From Streptomyces griseus subsp. griseus (GTDB taxonomy: Bacteria > Actinomycetota > Actinomycetes > Streptomycetales > Streptomycetaceae), in assembly GCF_000720255.1 (NCBI RefSeq), contig NZ_JOJE01000035.1, forward strand, positions 1-64,000: 64,000 nt of DNA, written 5' to 3'. Positions within the stretch are counted from its first letter, which is position 1. Each line of letters opens with the position of its first letter. This document shows positions 34,184 to 45,672 of this stretch, piece after piece. Position numbers and translations under genes: made by a program. The notes under the pieces are model-generated. The model had not been told where the DNA came from. It did not search any database and saw only the letters and a program-made list of their open reading frames with translations.

Positions 34184-35199
34184 CGCAGCCCGTCTCCCCG
34201 CCCCGGGACAGCACCGACAAGGTGCCGCCGGTCGGTCAACACCTCACCTGGCGCGACATGATGGCCCGCGCCGATGTCCGCACCCTCTCCCTCCTCGGAG
34301 TGCTCGCCGTCCTGGTCGTCATCGGCGGGATCACCAAGCCCGACGAGTTCCTCGACACCCGCAATCTCCAACTCGTCCTCACCCAGGCCTCGGTGATCGG
34401 CGTCGTCACCGTCGGCATGACCTTCGTCATCACCTCCGGCGGCATCGACCTCTCCGTCGGCGCGATCGTCGCCCTGGCCTCGGTGTGGGCGACCACCGTC
34501 GCCACCCAGGAGTACGGCTTCGGCGGCATCCTCCTGACCGCGGTGCTCGTCGGGCTCGGCTGCGGCCTGGTGAACGGGCTGCTCATCGCCTACGGCGCGA
34601 TGGTCCCGTTCATCGCCACGCTCGCCATGCTGGCCTCGGCACGCGGGCTGGCGCTGCAGATCACCGACGGCAGGACGCAGATCGTCACCATCGACGGCGT
34701 CCTCGAACTCGGCGAGCGCGACTCCTATGTGCTCGGCGTCCCGCCGCTCGTGCTGGTCTTCGCGGTCGTGACCGTCATCGGCTGGCTGCTGCTCAACCGG
34801 ACCACCTTCGGGCGGCGCACGGTCGCCGTCGGCGGCAATCCGGAGGCCGCCCGGCTCGCCGGCATCGACGTCCGCCGCCAGCGGCTCTACCTCTACCTGC
34901 TGTCCGGTCTGTGCTGCGGCATCGCCGCCTTCCTGCTGATCGTGCTGTCGGGCTCCGGCCAGAACACCAACGGCAACCTCTACGAGCTGGACGCCATCGC
35001 CGCCGCGATCATCGGCGGCACCCTGCTCAGCGGGGGCCGGGGCACCATCACGGGCTCCGTGCTCGGCGTGCTGATCTTCACCACGATCACCAACATCTTC
35101 GCCCTGAACAACCTGCAGAGCGACGTCCAGCAGATCGCCAAGGGCGCGATCATCGTCGCCGCCGTGCTGGTCCAGCGCCGTACGGCGAGCACGACCTGA
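34180..35199 (+). CDS. Sugar ABC transporter permease (RbsC type)
   Basis: 339 residues, about nine to ten membrane helices; BPD_transp_2 family. Marks: VGMTFVITSGGIDLSVGAI, PFIATLAMLASARGLAL, VGGNPEAARLAGIDVRR and the late AAIIGGTLLSGGRGT. Forms the membrane channel with the upstream ATPase and the downstream lipoprotein. Pentose, hexose or inositol-type substrate; cannot be narrowed from sequence. Confidence 0.93.
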   Translation: MTQPVSPPRDSTDKVPPVGQHLTWRDMMARADVRTLSLLGVLAVLVVIGGITKPDEFLDTRNLQLVLTQASVIGVVTVGMTFVITSGGIDLSVGAIVALASVWATTVATQEYGFGGILLTAVLVGLGCGLVNGLLIAYGAMVPFIATLAMLASARGLALQITDGRTQIVTIDGVLELGERDSYVLGVPPLVLVFAVVTVIGWLLLNRTTFGRRTVAVGGNPEAARLAGIDVRRQRLYLYLLSGLCCGIAAFLLIVLSGSGQNTNGNLYELDAIAAAIIGGTLLSGGRGTITGSVLGVLIFTTITNIFALNNLQSDVQQIAKGAIIVAAVLVQRRTASTT

Positions 35200-35216
35200 G
35201 GAAAGGGTTCACCACC

Positions 35217-36254
35217 ATGTCGCACCTCACCAGTCGCAGAGGACTGCTCTTCGGGACCGCCGCCGTCTCCGCCGGTGCCCTCCTCACGGGTTGCACCAGC
35301 AACGAGCCCAAGGACGAGAAGCCGGCCGCCGACGACAAACCAGCCGACGACAAGCGTGGCAAGGAGGTCACGATCGGCTTCGCCGGACCCCAGGCCGACC
35401 ACGGCTGGCTCAACGCCATCAACGACAACGCCAAGAGCCGGGCCAGGAACTACCAGGACGTCACCCTGGAGATCACCGAGGGCTCCAACGACACCGCCAC
35501 GCAGATCGGCCAGATCGAGACCCTCATCAACAAGAAGGTCGATGTCCTGGTCGTCCTGCCCGCCGACGGCAAGGCCCTCACCCAGGTCGGACTGAAGGCG
35601 ATGCGGGCGGGCATCCCCGTCGTCAACCTCGACCGCGTCTTCAACACCCCGCAGGCCTACCGGTGCTGGATCGGCGGCGACAACTACGGCATGGGGCTCA
35701 ACGCCGGCCACTACATCGGCGAGAAGCTCAAGGGCAGGTCGAACGCCAAGGTCATCGAGCTGGCCGGACTCGACAACCTGGAGCTCACCCAGCAGCGCAC
35801 CAAGGGCTTCGACGACGCGCTGAAGAACTACCCGAACATCCGCAAAGTGGCCCGCCAGGCCGCCGACTTCACGGTGGAGTCCGGGCAGGCCAAGATGGCC
35901 CAACTCCTCCAGGCACAGCCCAAGTTCGACGCCGTGTGGAATCACGACGACGACCAGGGCGTGGGTGCGCTGCGCGCCGTGGAGCAGGCCGGACGCGACG
36001 ACTTCCTGATGGTCGGCGGCGCGGGCGCGCTCTCCGCCTTCCAGGCGATCAAACAGGACGACGGCGTCCTGAAGGCGACCGTCCTCTACCCCCCGACCAT
36101 GGCCGCCTCCGCGATCGACCTCGCCCGCGCCCTCGGCCAGGGCAAGGGCGTCGGCGGCCTCGCCGAGCACGAGATCCCCGCGTCGATCACGCTCTACTCG
36201 GCCGTCGTCGACAAGGACAACGTCGAGCAGTACATGTCCACCGGCTTCCGCTGA
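35217..36254 (+). CDS. Sugar ABC transporter substrate-binding lipoprotein (RbsB type)
   Basis: 345 residues. A twin-arginine-like signal (TSRRGLLFG) ends in the lipobox LLTGC (Cys27), so it is probably a Tat-exported lipoprotein. After a charged linker comes a periplasmic-binding-protein fold of the ribose/galactose class (VTIGFAGPQADHGWLNAINDN; QIETLINKKVDVLVVLPAD; NHDDDQGVGALRAVEQ). It delivers a sugar to the permease. AAAGGG lies upstream of ATG 35217. Confidence 0.92.
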   Translation: MSHLTSRRGLLFGTAAVSAGALLTGCTSNEPKDEKPAADDKPADDKRGKEVTIGFAGPQADHGWLNAINDNAKSRARNYQDVTLEITEGSNDTATQIGQIETLINKKVDVLVVLPADGKALTQVGLKAMRAGIPVVNLDRVFNTPQAYRCWIGGDNYGMGLNAGHYIGEKLKGRSNAKVIELAGLDNLELTQQRTKGFDDALKNYPNIRKVARQAADFTVESGQAKMAQLLQAQPKFDAVWNHDDDQGVGALRAVEQAGRDDFLMVGGAGALSAFQAIKQDDGVLKATVLYPPTMAASAIDLARALGQGKGVGGLAEHEIPASITLYSAVVDKDNVEQYMSTGFR

Positions 36255-36360
36255 GCCGTGTCCGTGGGATCCGTCCCCGTCGGGACATGCCCGCCACCTT
36301 CCAGTGAGGCGCTCCGCCCCGCACCGCCCACCGCGCCATGACGACGAGGAGGACCTCTGC

Positions 36361-37572
36361 ATGGAACAGCCGCAGCAGCCCGCAGGACCGGAGGCCGGGA
36401 AGCCACCGCTGCGCGTCGGGATGGTCGGCTACGCCTTCATGGGCGCCGCCCACTCCCAGGGCTGGCGCACCGCGGGCCGGGTCTTCGACCTGCCCCGCCG
36501 CCCGGCCCTCACCGCGATCTGCGGCCGGGACGCCACGGCCGTGCGCGCGGCGGCCGTCCGGCACGGCTGGGCGTCCGCGGAGACCGACTGGCGCGCCCTG
36601 ATCGCACGGGACGACATCGACGTGGTCGACATCTGCACCCCGGGGGACAGCCACGCCGAGATCGCCCTCGCCGCCCTGGCGGCCGGCAAGCACGTCCTGT
36701 GCGAGAAGCCCCTGGCGAACACCGTCGAGGAGGCCGAGATCATGACGAGGGCTGCCGAAGAGGCTCACGCTCGTGGCCAGTTGGCCATGGTCGGCTTCAA
36801 CTACCGCCGGGTCCCGGCCACCGCGCTGGCCCGCAGGATGGTGGCTGAGGGCAGGCTCGGCGCCCTGCGGCACGTCCGGGTGACGTACCTTCAGGACTGG
36901 TTGGTGGACCGGGACTTCCCGCTGACCTGGCGGCTGCGCAAGGAACTGGCCGGATCCGGCTCGCTCGGCGACCTGGGCGCGCACATCGTCGACCTCGCGC
37001 AGCACTTGGCGGGGGAGCGGCTGGCCGGTGTCTCCGCGCTCACCGAGACCTTCGTACGGCAGCGGCCGCTGCCCGGCGGGGCAGCGAGCGGCAAACTGGC
37101 CGCCGTGTCGAGCGCCGGCACGGGCACGGTCACCGTGGACGACGCGGCCCTGTTCACCGGCCGCTTCATCTCCGGTGCCCTCGCCTCCTTCGAGGCCACC
37201 CGCTACGCCACCGGACGCAAGAACGCCCTGCGCATCGAACTCAACGGTGAGCACGGCTCGTTGGCGTTCGACCTGGAGCGGCTCAACGAACTGTGGTTCC
37301 ACGACGGTTCGGAGCCCGCCGCCCAGGCCGGTTTCCGACGCATCCTCGTGACCGAGCCCGACCACCCCTACCTGGACGCCTGGTGGCCCCCGGGCCACGG
37401 TCTCGGCTATGAGCACACGTTCGTCCACCAGGCCCGTGACCTGGTCCACGCCATCGCCGAGGGCAGCCGCCCCGAACCCTCCTTCGCCGACGGACTCCAG
37501 GTCCAGCGTGTTCTCGCGGCGGTGGAGGAGAGCGCTGAGAAGAACTCCGTCTACACCTCGATAGCGGTCTGA
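36361..37572 (+). CDS. Gfo/Idh/MocA-family NAD(P)-dependent oxidoreductase
   Basis: 403 residues from ATG 36361 (GAGGAGG upstream). Rossmann domain starts [15 protein letters not shown]; the family signature [13 protein letters not shown] contains the catalytic Lys, and [17 protein letters not shown] supplies the active-site Asp and His. Enzymes of this family oxidise or reduce sugar hydroxyls, for instance inositol or 3-keto-glycosides. It follows the importer and precedes a xylose-isomerase-like protein, so it should act on the imported sugar. Confidence 0.9.
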   Translation: MEQPQQPAGPEAGKPPLRVGMVGYAFMGAAHSQGWRTAGRVFDLPRRPALTAICGRDATAVRAAAVRHGWASAETDWRALIARDDIDVVDICTPGDSHAEIALAALAAGKHVLCEKPLANTVEEAEIMTRAAEEAHARGQLAMVGFNYRRVPATALARRMVAEGRLGALRHVRVTYLQDWLVDRDFPLTWRLRKELAGSGSLGDLGAHIVDLAQHLAGERLAGVSALTETFVRQRPLPGGAASGKLAAVSSAGTGTVTVDDAALFTGRFISGALASFEATRYATGRKNALRIELNGEHGSLAFDLERLNELWFHDGSEPAAQAGFRRILVTEPDHPYLDAWWPPGHGLGYEHTFVHQARDLVHAIAEGSRPEPSFADGLQVQRVLAAVEESAEKNSVYTSIAV

Positions 37573-37583
37573 GGAGGCCCCGT

Positions 37584-38582
<999 letters not shown>

Positions 38583-38603
38583 CCTCTCGTCGGTCTCTCC
38601 GGG

Positions 38604-41166
38604 ATGACGGCGCATTCCGGCGCACGCACCCGCCCGTACAACCGGCCCCTTCCTGGAGGCACCCGTCACGGGAACGACCGCACCACCCGCACCGACCGAC
38701 CGCAGACCCACAGACGACGCCCGTCCTGGTGCAGGGCGGCCGCGCTGATCAGCGGCGCGCTACTGGCGGGCGCGTCGCTCGGCCTCACCGCACCCCCGGC
38801 CGGCGCAGCCGTCGCAGGCCGGGAGACGGCCGTGGCCGAGGACTTCCAGCAGGTCACCCTCGCCAAGGGCGAGGCGGAGGTCGGTGAGCCCATGTCGCTC
38901 GCCGTCCTCCCGGACCGCTCCGTCCTGCACACCTCACGCGACGGCGAACTCCGCCTCACCGACGCGGCCGGCAACGCCCGGATGGCGGGCAGACTCGACG
39001 TCTACTCCCACGACGAGGAAGGCCTGCGGGGCATCGGTGTCGACCCGGCCTTCGTGCAGAACCGTTTCATTCACCTCTATTACGCGCCCCCGCTGAACAC
39101 CCCCGCCGGCGACGCCCCCGAGACCGGCACCGCGGCGGACTTCGCGCCTTTCGACGGCGTCAACCGCCTCTCCCGCTTCGTCCTGAAGACGGACGGCACG
39201 CTCGACACCGCCAGCGAGACCAAGATCCTCGACGTCCCGGCGTCCCGGCGTCCCGCGGCCTGTGCTGCCACGTCGGTGGCGACATCGACTTCGACGCGGC
39301 CGGCAATCTCTACCTCTCGACGGGCGACGACACCAACCCCTTCCAGTCGACGGCTTCACCCCGATCGACGAACGCGCCGACCGCAACCCCGCCTTCGACG
39401 CCCAGCGCTCCGCCGGCAACACCAACGACCTGCGCGGCAAGATCCTGCGCATCAAGGTGAACGCCGACGGCTCCTACACCGTCCCCGAGGGCAACCTCTT
39501 CGCCCCCGGCACCGAGAAGACCCGCCCCGAGATCTACGCGATGGGCTTCCGCAACCCCTTCCGCTTCAGCGTCGACAAGAAGACCGGCATCCTCTACGTC
39601 GGCGACTACGGCCCCGACGCGGGCGCCGCCGACCCGGCCCGCGGACCGGCCGGCCAGGTCGAGTTCGCCCGGGTCACCCGCCCCGGCAACTTCGGCTGGC
39701 CCTACTGCACCGGCGACAACGACGCCTATGTCGACTACGACTTCGCCACCAAGGCCTCGGGCGCCGCCTTCGACTGCGCCGCCCCCAAGAACACCTCGCC
39801 CCACAACACCGGCCTCACCGACCTGCCTCCGGCCCAGCCCGCCTGGATCCCGTACGACGGAGCATCCGTTCCCGAGTTCGGCAGCGGCTCCGAGTCCCCG
39901 ATGGGCGGCCCGGTCTACCACTACGACGCCACGCTCGACTCGCCGGTGAAGTTCCCCGAGGCCTACGACGGGGACTTCTTCGCCGGGGAGTTCGGCCGCC
40001 GCTGGATCAAGCGGATCACCAGCGACACGAAGGGCACCGTGCAGGCCATCAACGACATCCCGTGGACCGGCACCCAGATCATGGACATGGCCTTCGGACC
40101 CGACGGCGCCCTGTACGTCCTCGACTACGGCGTCTCCTGGTTCGGCGGCGACGAAAACTCGGCCCTCTACCGCATCGAGAACGCCACCGACGGCCACTCC
40201 CCGGTACCCCGGGCGGCAGCGAGCCGCACCTCCGGTCAGGCTCCGCTGAAGGTCCGCTTCTCCTCCGCGGGCACCACCGACCAGGACGGCGACGCGCTCA
40301 CCTACGGCTGGGACTTCGGCGACGGCGGCAAGTCCACCCGGGCCGACCCGACACACACCTACCGCAAGAACGGGACCTACACCGCGACCCTGACCACCAG
40401 GGACACGACCGGCCGCACCGGAAGCGCGAGCGTGCAGATCGTGGCCGGCAACACCACGCCCAGCGTCGTCCTGGAAACACCCAAGGACGGGCAGCTGTTC
40501 AGCTTCGGCGACGCGATCCCCTTCAAGGTGAAGGTCACCGACCCGGAGGACCGCGGCATCGACTGCTCCAAGGTCACGGTCACCTTCGTCCTCGGCCACG
40601 ACTCCCACGGCCACCCGCTGACCTCCGCCCAGGGCTGCACCGGCACCCTCCGGACCAGCGCCGACGGCGGCCATGACGAGGACGCCAACATCTTCGGAGT
40701 CCTCGACGCCGAGTACACCGACGGCGGGGGCGGTGGCCAGGCCGCGCTCACCACGCACGACCAGAACGTCGCCCAGCCCCGCCACCGTCAGGCCGAGCAC
40801 TTCGGGAAGTCCTCCGGCGTCAGTGTGATCACCAAGGACACCGCGCACGGCGGACGGACCGTCGGCGACATCGACAACGGCGACTGGATCTCCTTCACGC
40901 CGTACGTCCTGAGCAACGCCAAGAAGATCACGGCACGTGTCTCCTCCGGCGGCGCGGGCGGCACGCTGGAGATCCGCGCCGGATCGCCGAAAGGCACCCT
41001 GCTCGGCAAGGCGGCCGTGCCGGTGACCGGCGGCTGGGACACCTTCCAGGACGTCACCGCCGGGCTGTCGCGCGCACCTCGCGGCACCACCACGCTCTAC
41101 CTGGTCTTCAAGGGCGGTTCGGGTGCCCTGTTCGACGTGGACGACTTCACCTTCACCACGGGCTGA
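38604..41166 (+). pseudogene. Frameshifted PQQ-type sugar dehydrogenase with PKD and CBM6-like domains
   Basis: Homology runs across three frames. Frame A (38604 to about 39233) has a signal-like segment and the start of a glucose/sorbosone dehydrogenase propeller. The word GTCCCGGC is then duplicated in tandem (39234-39241, 39242-39249); removing one copy restores VPASRGLCCHVGGD. A one-base loss near 39348 shifts again, after which the frame is open to 41166: rest of the propeller, a PKD domain (about 40230-40440, YGWDFGDGGKS), and a CBM6-like C-terminus. A plausible ribosome-binding site GGAGG at 38656 is followed by GTC, so the start may be damaged too. Two or more lesions suggest a true pseudogene, unless they are sequencing errors. 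Confidence 0.8.
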
Positions 41167-41178
41167 GAGGAGGTTCCC

Positions 41179-41695
41179 ATGCACCGAAGAGGCCGACTGA
41201 CCACCGCGGTCACCGGAGCGGTGCTGCTCCTCGGGAGCATCTCGCACCCGGCCGTCTCCCAGAACGACCACGACGGCAGGCGGGTGCTCGTCTTCTCCAA
41301 GACGGCAGGCTTCCGCCACGACTCGATTTCCGCCGGGATCGCCGCGGTGCGGCAACTCGGCAAACGCGGCGGCTTCACCGTCGACGCCACCGAGGACGCG
41401 GGCGCCTTCACCTCCGGCAACCTGCGCCGCTACGACGCGGTCGTGTTCCTGTCGCCCACCGGGGACGTCCTCGACCCCCGCCAGCAGACCGCCTTCGAGG
41501 GCTACGTCCGGCACGGCGGCGGTTACGTCGGCATCCACGCCGCCGCCGACACCGAGTACGACTGGGAGTTCTACGGCGGCCTGGCGGGCGCCTACTTCCA
41601 GTCGCACCCGGCGATCCAGCAGGCGCGGGTGAACGTCGAGGACCGGGCCCACCCCGCGACCTCGGCACTGCCGTGGACCTGGGAACGCACCGATG
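41179..41695 (+). pseudogene. ThuA-domain protein, 3' truncated
   Basis: Signal peptide, then a ThuA (glutamine-amidotransferase-like) domain: VLVFSKTAGFRHDSI, AVVFLSPTGDVLD, GYVRHGGGYVGIHAAADTEYDW, YFQSHPAIQQ. Homology stops at TWERTD, about 170 residues in, where the next gene begins. The missing part holds the final third of the domain (the GGHTxE-like segment). The frame runs on to 42729 inside the next gene as out-of-frame sequence. A deletion that removed the ThuA 3' end and the intergenic region is the simplest explanation. GAGAGGAGG precedes the ATG. Confidence 0.7.
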
Positions 41696-42712
41696 CCCGA
41701 CCCCGAACTCACCCACCGGCTCAGCAGACGGGGCATGCTCGGCGTGGCCGCCGGTGCCACCGCTGCCGCCCTGCTGGGCGCCGCCGCGGGCCCAGCCACC
41801 GCCGCGACCCCCGCTCCCGCCCCCGGCCGGGGGCGCCCCGTACTGCCGCCCGGCCGGCTCGGCATCCAGCTCTACAGCCTGCGCGACAAGGTCTCCACGC
41901 TCGGCTTCGCCCCCGTCTTCGCCGAACTGGAGAAGTACGGGTACGACGAGGTCGAGTTCGCCGGCTACACCCAGGGCTCCGCCGGGCCCATCACTCTCGC
42001 CCAGCTCAAGCGGCTGGCGAGGAACCACGGCCTGAACCCGATCGGCAGCCACGTCGGCTACTACTCCAGCGACCCGGCCGCCTACACCTTCGCGCAGAAC
42101 CTCACCAAGGTCCTCGACGACGCCCAGGCCCTCGGACTCAAGCACATCGGCACCGCCTCGGGACCGTTCCGTTACGGCTCCACCGTCGAGGCGTGGAAGC
42201 GAGCGGCCGAGGAGTTCAACACCTACGGCGCGGCCGCGAAGGCACGCGGCATGAAGTTCTACCAGCACAACCACTCCGAGGAGTTCTCCTTCGCCACGGA
42301 CAACCCCAAGGTCCGCCTCTACGACGTGCTGCTCGCCGAGACCGACCCCGAACTGGTCTTCCTGGAGATGGACATCTTCTGGGCGTACTCGGGCCAGTTC
42401 CGCTTCTCCAAGCGCCCCGACGGCACGCCCGCGCCCTTCGAACCGCTGGACTACGTCCTCGGACAGCCGCACCGCTACCCGCTCTTCCACGTGAAGGACG
42501 GTGTGAGCGACCCGGCGAACCAGTACGGCTACCGCATGACCGACGTCGGCGACGGAGACATCGACTACCAGCGGTTCATCTCCGCCGTCACCCGGCTGCG
42601 CGGCCACCGCCTGGCCCACCACTGGCAGGCGGAGCACGACAACCCGGCCGAGTCCTTCACCTTCGCGCGGCGTTCGAGTGCGCATCTGCACTCGCTGCGC
42701 GAGAAGTGCTGA
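41693..42712 (+). CDS. Tat-exported sugar phosphate isomerase/epimerase-like protein
   Basis: 339 residues. Tat signal LSRRGMLGVAAGA and cleavage near ATA-AT (about 37), then an AP_endonuc_2 TIM barrel: LGIQLYSLRDKV, FYQHNHSEEF, VFLEMDIFWAY, LFHVKDG, LAHHWQAEHDN (metal ligands Glu, Asp, His). Secreted members of this family occur with ThuA and Gfo/Idh proteins in keto-sugar clusters. No independent ribosome-binding site is clear because the gene begins at the deletion joint of the truncated ThuA gene; translation may now depend on read-through from upstream. Confidence 0.85.
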   Translation: MPDPELTHRLSRRGMLGVAAGATAAALLGAAAGPATAATPAPAPGRGRPVLPPGRLGIQLYSLRDKVSTLGFAPVFAELEKYGYDEVEFAGYTQGSAGPITLAQLKRLARNHGLNPIGSHVGYYSSDPAAYTFAQNLTKVLDDAQALGLKHIGTASGPFRYGSTVEAWKRAAEEFNTYGAAAKARGMKFYQHNHSEEFSFATDNPKVRLYDVLLAETDPELVFLEMDIFWAYSGQFRFSKRPDGTPAPFEPLDYVLGQPHRYPLFHVKDGVSDPANQYGYRMTDVGDGDIDYQRFISAVTRLRGHRLAHHWQAEHDNPAESFTFARRSSAHLHSLREKC

Positions 42713-42726
42713 GCCGCACGCGCGCG

Positions 42727-42770
42727 TGAGGCGGCCCTCCCCGTGTCCGAGTCCGGGGAGGGCCGCCTCA
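42727..42770. terminator. Strong bidirectional terminator
   Basis: Perfect 17-bp arms (42727-42743, TGAGGCGGCCCTCCCCG, and 42754-42770) with a 10-nt loop, between the convergent isomerase and OFA transporter genes. Confidence 0.85.
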
Positions 42771-42788
42771 CGAAGGAGCGCGATCGAA

Positions 42789-44207
42789 TCAGCCGGCCGC
42801 TTGCGGCCGCGGGGCCCGCACCCCGCCCCCGTCACTCTCCCCGTCGCGTCCGGGCTGCCGTAGCAGCAGCGCGATCACCGCCGCCACCATCGACACACCG
42901 CCGGCCAGCGCGTACGCGCCGTCGTAGCCCCAGGCCCCGACCACCACGGAGCCGAGGCCGCCGCCGAACAGGCCGCTGATCAGCTTGCCGCTGTACACCA
43001 GCCCGTAGTTGGTGGCGTTGTAGTTCTCCCCGAAGTAGTCGGGCGTGAGCGCCGCGAACAGGGGATAGAACGCGCCGCCGCCGAAGCCGGAGAGGAACGC
43101 GAAGAACAGGAACAGCGCCTCGCTGCCGGTGTCCCCGGCCCAGATCACGCCGAACTGGGCCAGTCCCAGCACCACGATGACGAACACCAGGGTGGGTTTG
43201 CGGCCCCAGCGGTCGGACAGCCAGCCCACGACACCGCGGCCGATGCCGTTGATGACGGCCATGACACCCATCGAGGACGCAGCGACCAGCGGGCCGAAGC
43301 CGACCTCCTTGGCGAAGTCGACCTGGAAGGAGATCCCGAAGATCGACACACCCGCGGTCAGTACGACGGACAGCCACATCAGCGGCAGCATGCCCGTCCT
43401 GATCGCCTCCTTCGGCGTGTACTGCTTCACCGCCGGAGGGTTCTTGGCCAGGCCGGCGGCGTTCGCGCGGTCACCGGCGAACGTCAGCGGGTCGATGTCC
43501 GCCGGCCACCAGTTCTTCGGCGGGTCCTTGAAGAAGAACGCGCACCCGAACACCACGATCACGATGTAGCAGCCGATGAGGTCCAGCACCCGGTGGTAGT
43601 TCGCGGTGTCGAAGCCGTAGTTGAAGATGAAGATGAACGGCAGCGACCCGTAGGCGAACCCGCCGTTGACGAAGCCGGTCCGCGCCCCGCGGCGTTCGGG
43701 GAACCACTTGCCGACCATGTTGATGCAGGTCGCGTAGACCAGGCCGGCGCCGATGCCGCCGACCACGCCGAACCCTAAGATCGCCAGCCATACGTCGCCC
43801 AGGTGCGACAGGGCGAGGAACCCGGCGAGGCACATGACGGAACCGGCGTACATCGCCTTGCGGGCGGTGAGGATGCCTCGCTCGCGCAGCCAGCCCGCCG
43901 GGAAGGCGACACCGGCCTGGAAGAACACCCAGACGCTGAGGATCCAGAAGGTGTTGCTCTGCGTCCAGCCGTGCGCGTGGGACAGCGTGTCCTCCGCCGA
44001 GCCGTACGCGTATTCGAAGACACTGATGGCCATCATGGCGATCCATGGCAGGTACACCATGAGCCTGCGGGAGTGCCCGAGGATGTCCCGGTCGGTCTCC
44101 CCGACGCGGTAGACACGGCCCCGGGAGTCGGTCACTTCACGAAAGGGACGGTTCGCGGCGTCGGGAGGTGCCGACGAACTGTTCGGTGCGACGGGGTCTG
44201 CCGTCAT
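42789..44207 (-). CDS. OFA-family (oxalate/formate) MFS transporter, second of a tandem pair
   Basis: 472 residues, twelve helices. It belongs to the longer OFA subtype with a hydrophilic N-terminus (FREVTDSRGRVYRVGETDRDI) and the loop DPPKNWWPADIDPL. Marks: GIGAGLVYATCINMVGKWFPERRG and GFGGGAFYPLFAALTPDYFGENYNATNYG, in parts. Starts 1 nt after the stop of the neighbouring OFA gene, so the two are co-translated. The two proteins are clearly paralogous (same N-terminal motif, same loops) and could form antiporters with different partner ions. Confidence 0.9.
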   Translation of the reverse strand: MTADPVAPNSSSAPPDAANRPFREVTDSRGRVYRVGETDRDILGHSRRLMVYLPWIAMMAISVFEYAYGSAEDTLSHAHGWTQSNTFWILSVWVFFQAGVAFPAGWLRERGILTARKAMYAGSVMCLAGFLALSHLGDVWLAILGFGVVGGIGAGLVYATCINMVGKWFPERRGARTGFVNGGFAYGSLPFIFIFNYGFDTANYHRVLDLIGCYIVIVVFGCAFFFKDPPKNWWPADIDPLTFAGDRANAAGLAKNPPAVKQYTPKEAIRTGMLPLMWLSVVLTAGVSIFGISFQVDFAKEVGFGPLVAASSMGVMAVINGIGRGVVGWLSDRWGRKPTLVFVIVVLGLAQFGVIWAGDTGSEALFLFFAFLSGFGGGAFYPLFAALTPDYFGENYNATNYGLVYSGKLISGLFGGGLGSVVVGAWGYDGAYALAGGVSMVAAVIALLLRQPGRDGESDGGGVRAPRPQAAG

Positions 44208-44208
44208 G

Positions 44209-45597
44209 TCACGCCATCTCCTCACCGAGCGGCTGGGGGTTGGGTACGACACCCCGGGCCTTCGGCCTGCCCGGAGCCTTCAGGAAGAGCGCCAGTACCG
44301 CGGAGGCCAGCCCGATGGAACCCGCCATGACGAACGCGCCTTCGTAGTCCCACGCGTCGACCACGAGCTTGCCCATGCCGGACCCCACGAGCCCCGAGAT
44401 CAGTTTCGAGCTGTAGACCACGCCGTAGTTGCTGGCGTTGTTGTTCTCACCGAAGTAGTCCGCCGTCATGGCCGCGAACAGCGGGAAGATCGCCCCGCCG
44501 CCGAACCCGGAGACCATCGAGCAGAACAGGAAGAACGGCATGCTGCCCATCCGGCCGGAGACCAGGACGCCGAACTGTGCGGTGCCCAGCACGAGACAGA
44601 CGATGATCAGCGTGTGGCGGCGGCCGACGCGGTCCGAGATCCAGCCGATCACGCCCCGCCCGGTGCCGTTGACGATGGCCTTCAGGGACATCGCCGTGGC
44701 CACGATGCCACCCGCGAAGCCCATGTCCTTGCCGAACGGCACCTGGAAGGCGATGCCGAAGATGTTGATGCCGGCCGTGCACAGGAGACAGAACCACATC
44801 AGCCACAGCACGGGAGTACGCGCGGCTTCCCTGGGGGTGTACTGCTTGGCCGCCGGCGGGTTCTTCTCCAGCGCCCGGCGGATCTTCGGGTCGTCGGCCG
44901 CCCGGAGCGGATCCACGTGCGCGGGCCACCAGTTCTTCGGCGGGTCCCGGAAGAACCAGCCCGCCGTCGCCACCACCAGGCACAGCCCCACACCCACCGT
45001 GACGAGGACGCCCCGGTAGTTGCCCAGGTCCATGTACGAGGTGAACAGGAACACGAAGGGCACGGATCCGTAGGCGAAACCGCCGTTGACGAAGCCCGTC
45101 TTGCCGCCCTTGCGCTCCGGATACCACTTGCCGACCATGTTCACGCAGGTCGCGTAGACGAGACCGGCCCCGATGCCGCTGCACATGCCGAAGCCGAAGT
45201 AGGCGACGAGCACGTTCGGCGCGTACGCCAGGGACAGATAGCCCAGCAGCGTGCCGACCGCGCCGATCAGCATGGCCGTACGGGCCGGCAGCCTGCCGCT
45301 CTCCCGTAACTGCCCGGCCGGGAAGGCCACGGCCGCCTGGAAGAACACCCAGACGCCCATCAGCCAGAAGATGTGTCCGCTGCTCCACAGGTGAGCCTCG
45401 TGGAGGGTGTCCTCCGCCGACGTGAACGCGTACTCGGCGGAACTGATGCCCATCATGCCCACCCAGGGCAGGATGACCATCCATTTGCGTCGACGGCCCA
45501 TGATGTCCAGGTCGGACTCACCGATCCGGTACACGCGGCCGTTGCGGTCCGTCACCTCCCTGTAGGTGGCGGACGTGGTGCAGTCGGTGGTTGTCAT
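44209..45597 (-). CDS. OFA-family (oxalate/formate) MFS transporter, first of a tandem pair
   Basis: 462 residues from ATG 45597. Same long-N-terminus OFA subtype (YREVTDRNGRVYRIGESDLDI), with RDPPKNWWPAHVDPL and GSGMGKLVVDAWDYEG. Candidate oxalate importer or oxalate:formate exchanger feeding the Frc pathway encoded upstream on the same strand. A hairpin separates it from the acyl-CoA synthetase gene, so expression may be reduced or independently started. The frame extends upstream to 45693, but the homology begins at this ATG. Confidence 0.9.
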   Translation of the reverse strand: MTTTDCTTSATYREVTDRNGRVYRIGESDLDIMGRRRKWMVILPWVGMMGISSAEYAFTSAEDTLHEAHLWSSGHIFWLMGVWVFFQAAVAFPAGQLRESGRLPARTAMLIGAVGTLLGYLSLAYAPNVLVAYFGFGMCSGIGAGLVYATCVNMVGKWYPERKGGKTGFVNGGFAYGSVPFVFLFTSYMDLGNYRGVLVTVGVGLCLVVATAGWFFRDPPKNWWPAHVDPLRAADDPKIRRALEKNPPAAKQYTPREAARTPVLWLMWFCLLCTAGINIFGIAFQVPFGKDMGFAGGIVATAMSLKAIVNGTGRGVIGWISDRVGRRHTLIIVCLVLGTAQFGVLVSGRMGSMPFFLFCSMVSGFGGGAIFPLFAAMTADYFGENNNASNYGVVYSSKLISGLVGSGMGKLVVDAWDYEGAFVMAGSIGLASAVLALFLKAPGRPKARGVVPNPQPLGEEMA

Positions 45598-45672
45598 GTC
45601 GTTCCAGCACCCCTTGCGTCGAAAGAACTGGCCAGCGCCCCCTGTCCCGTGCCTTTCGTGCGCGCTCGGGCT

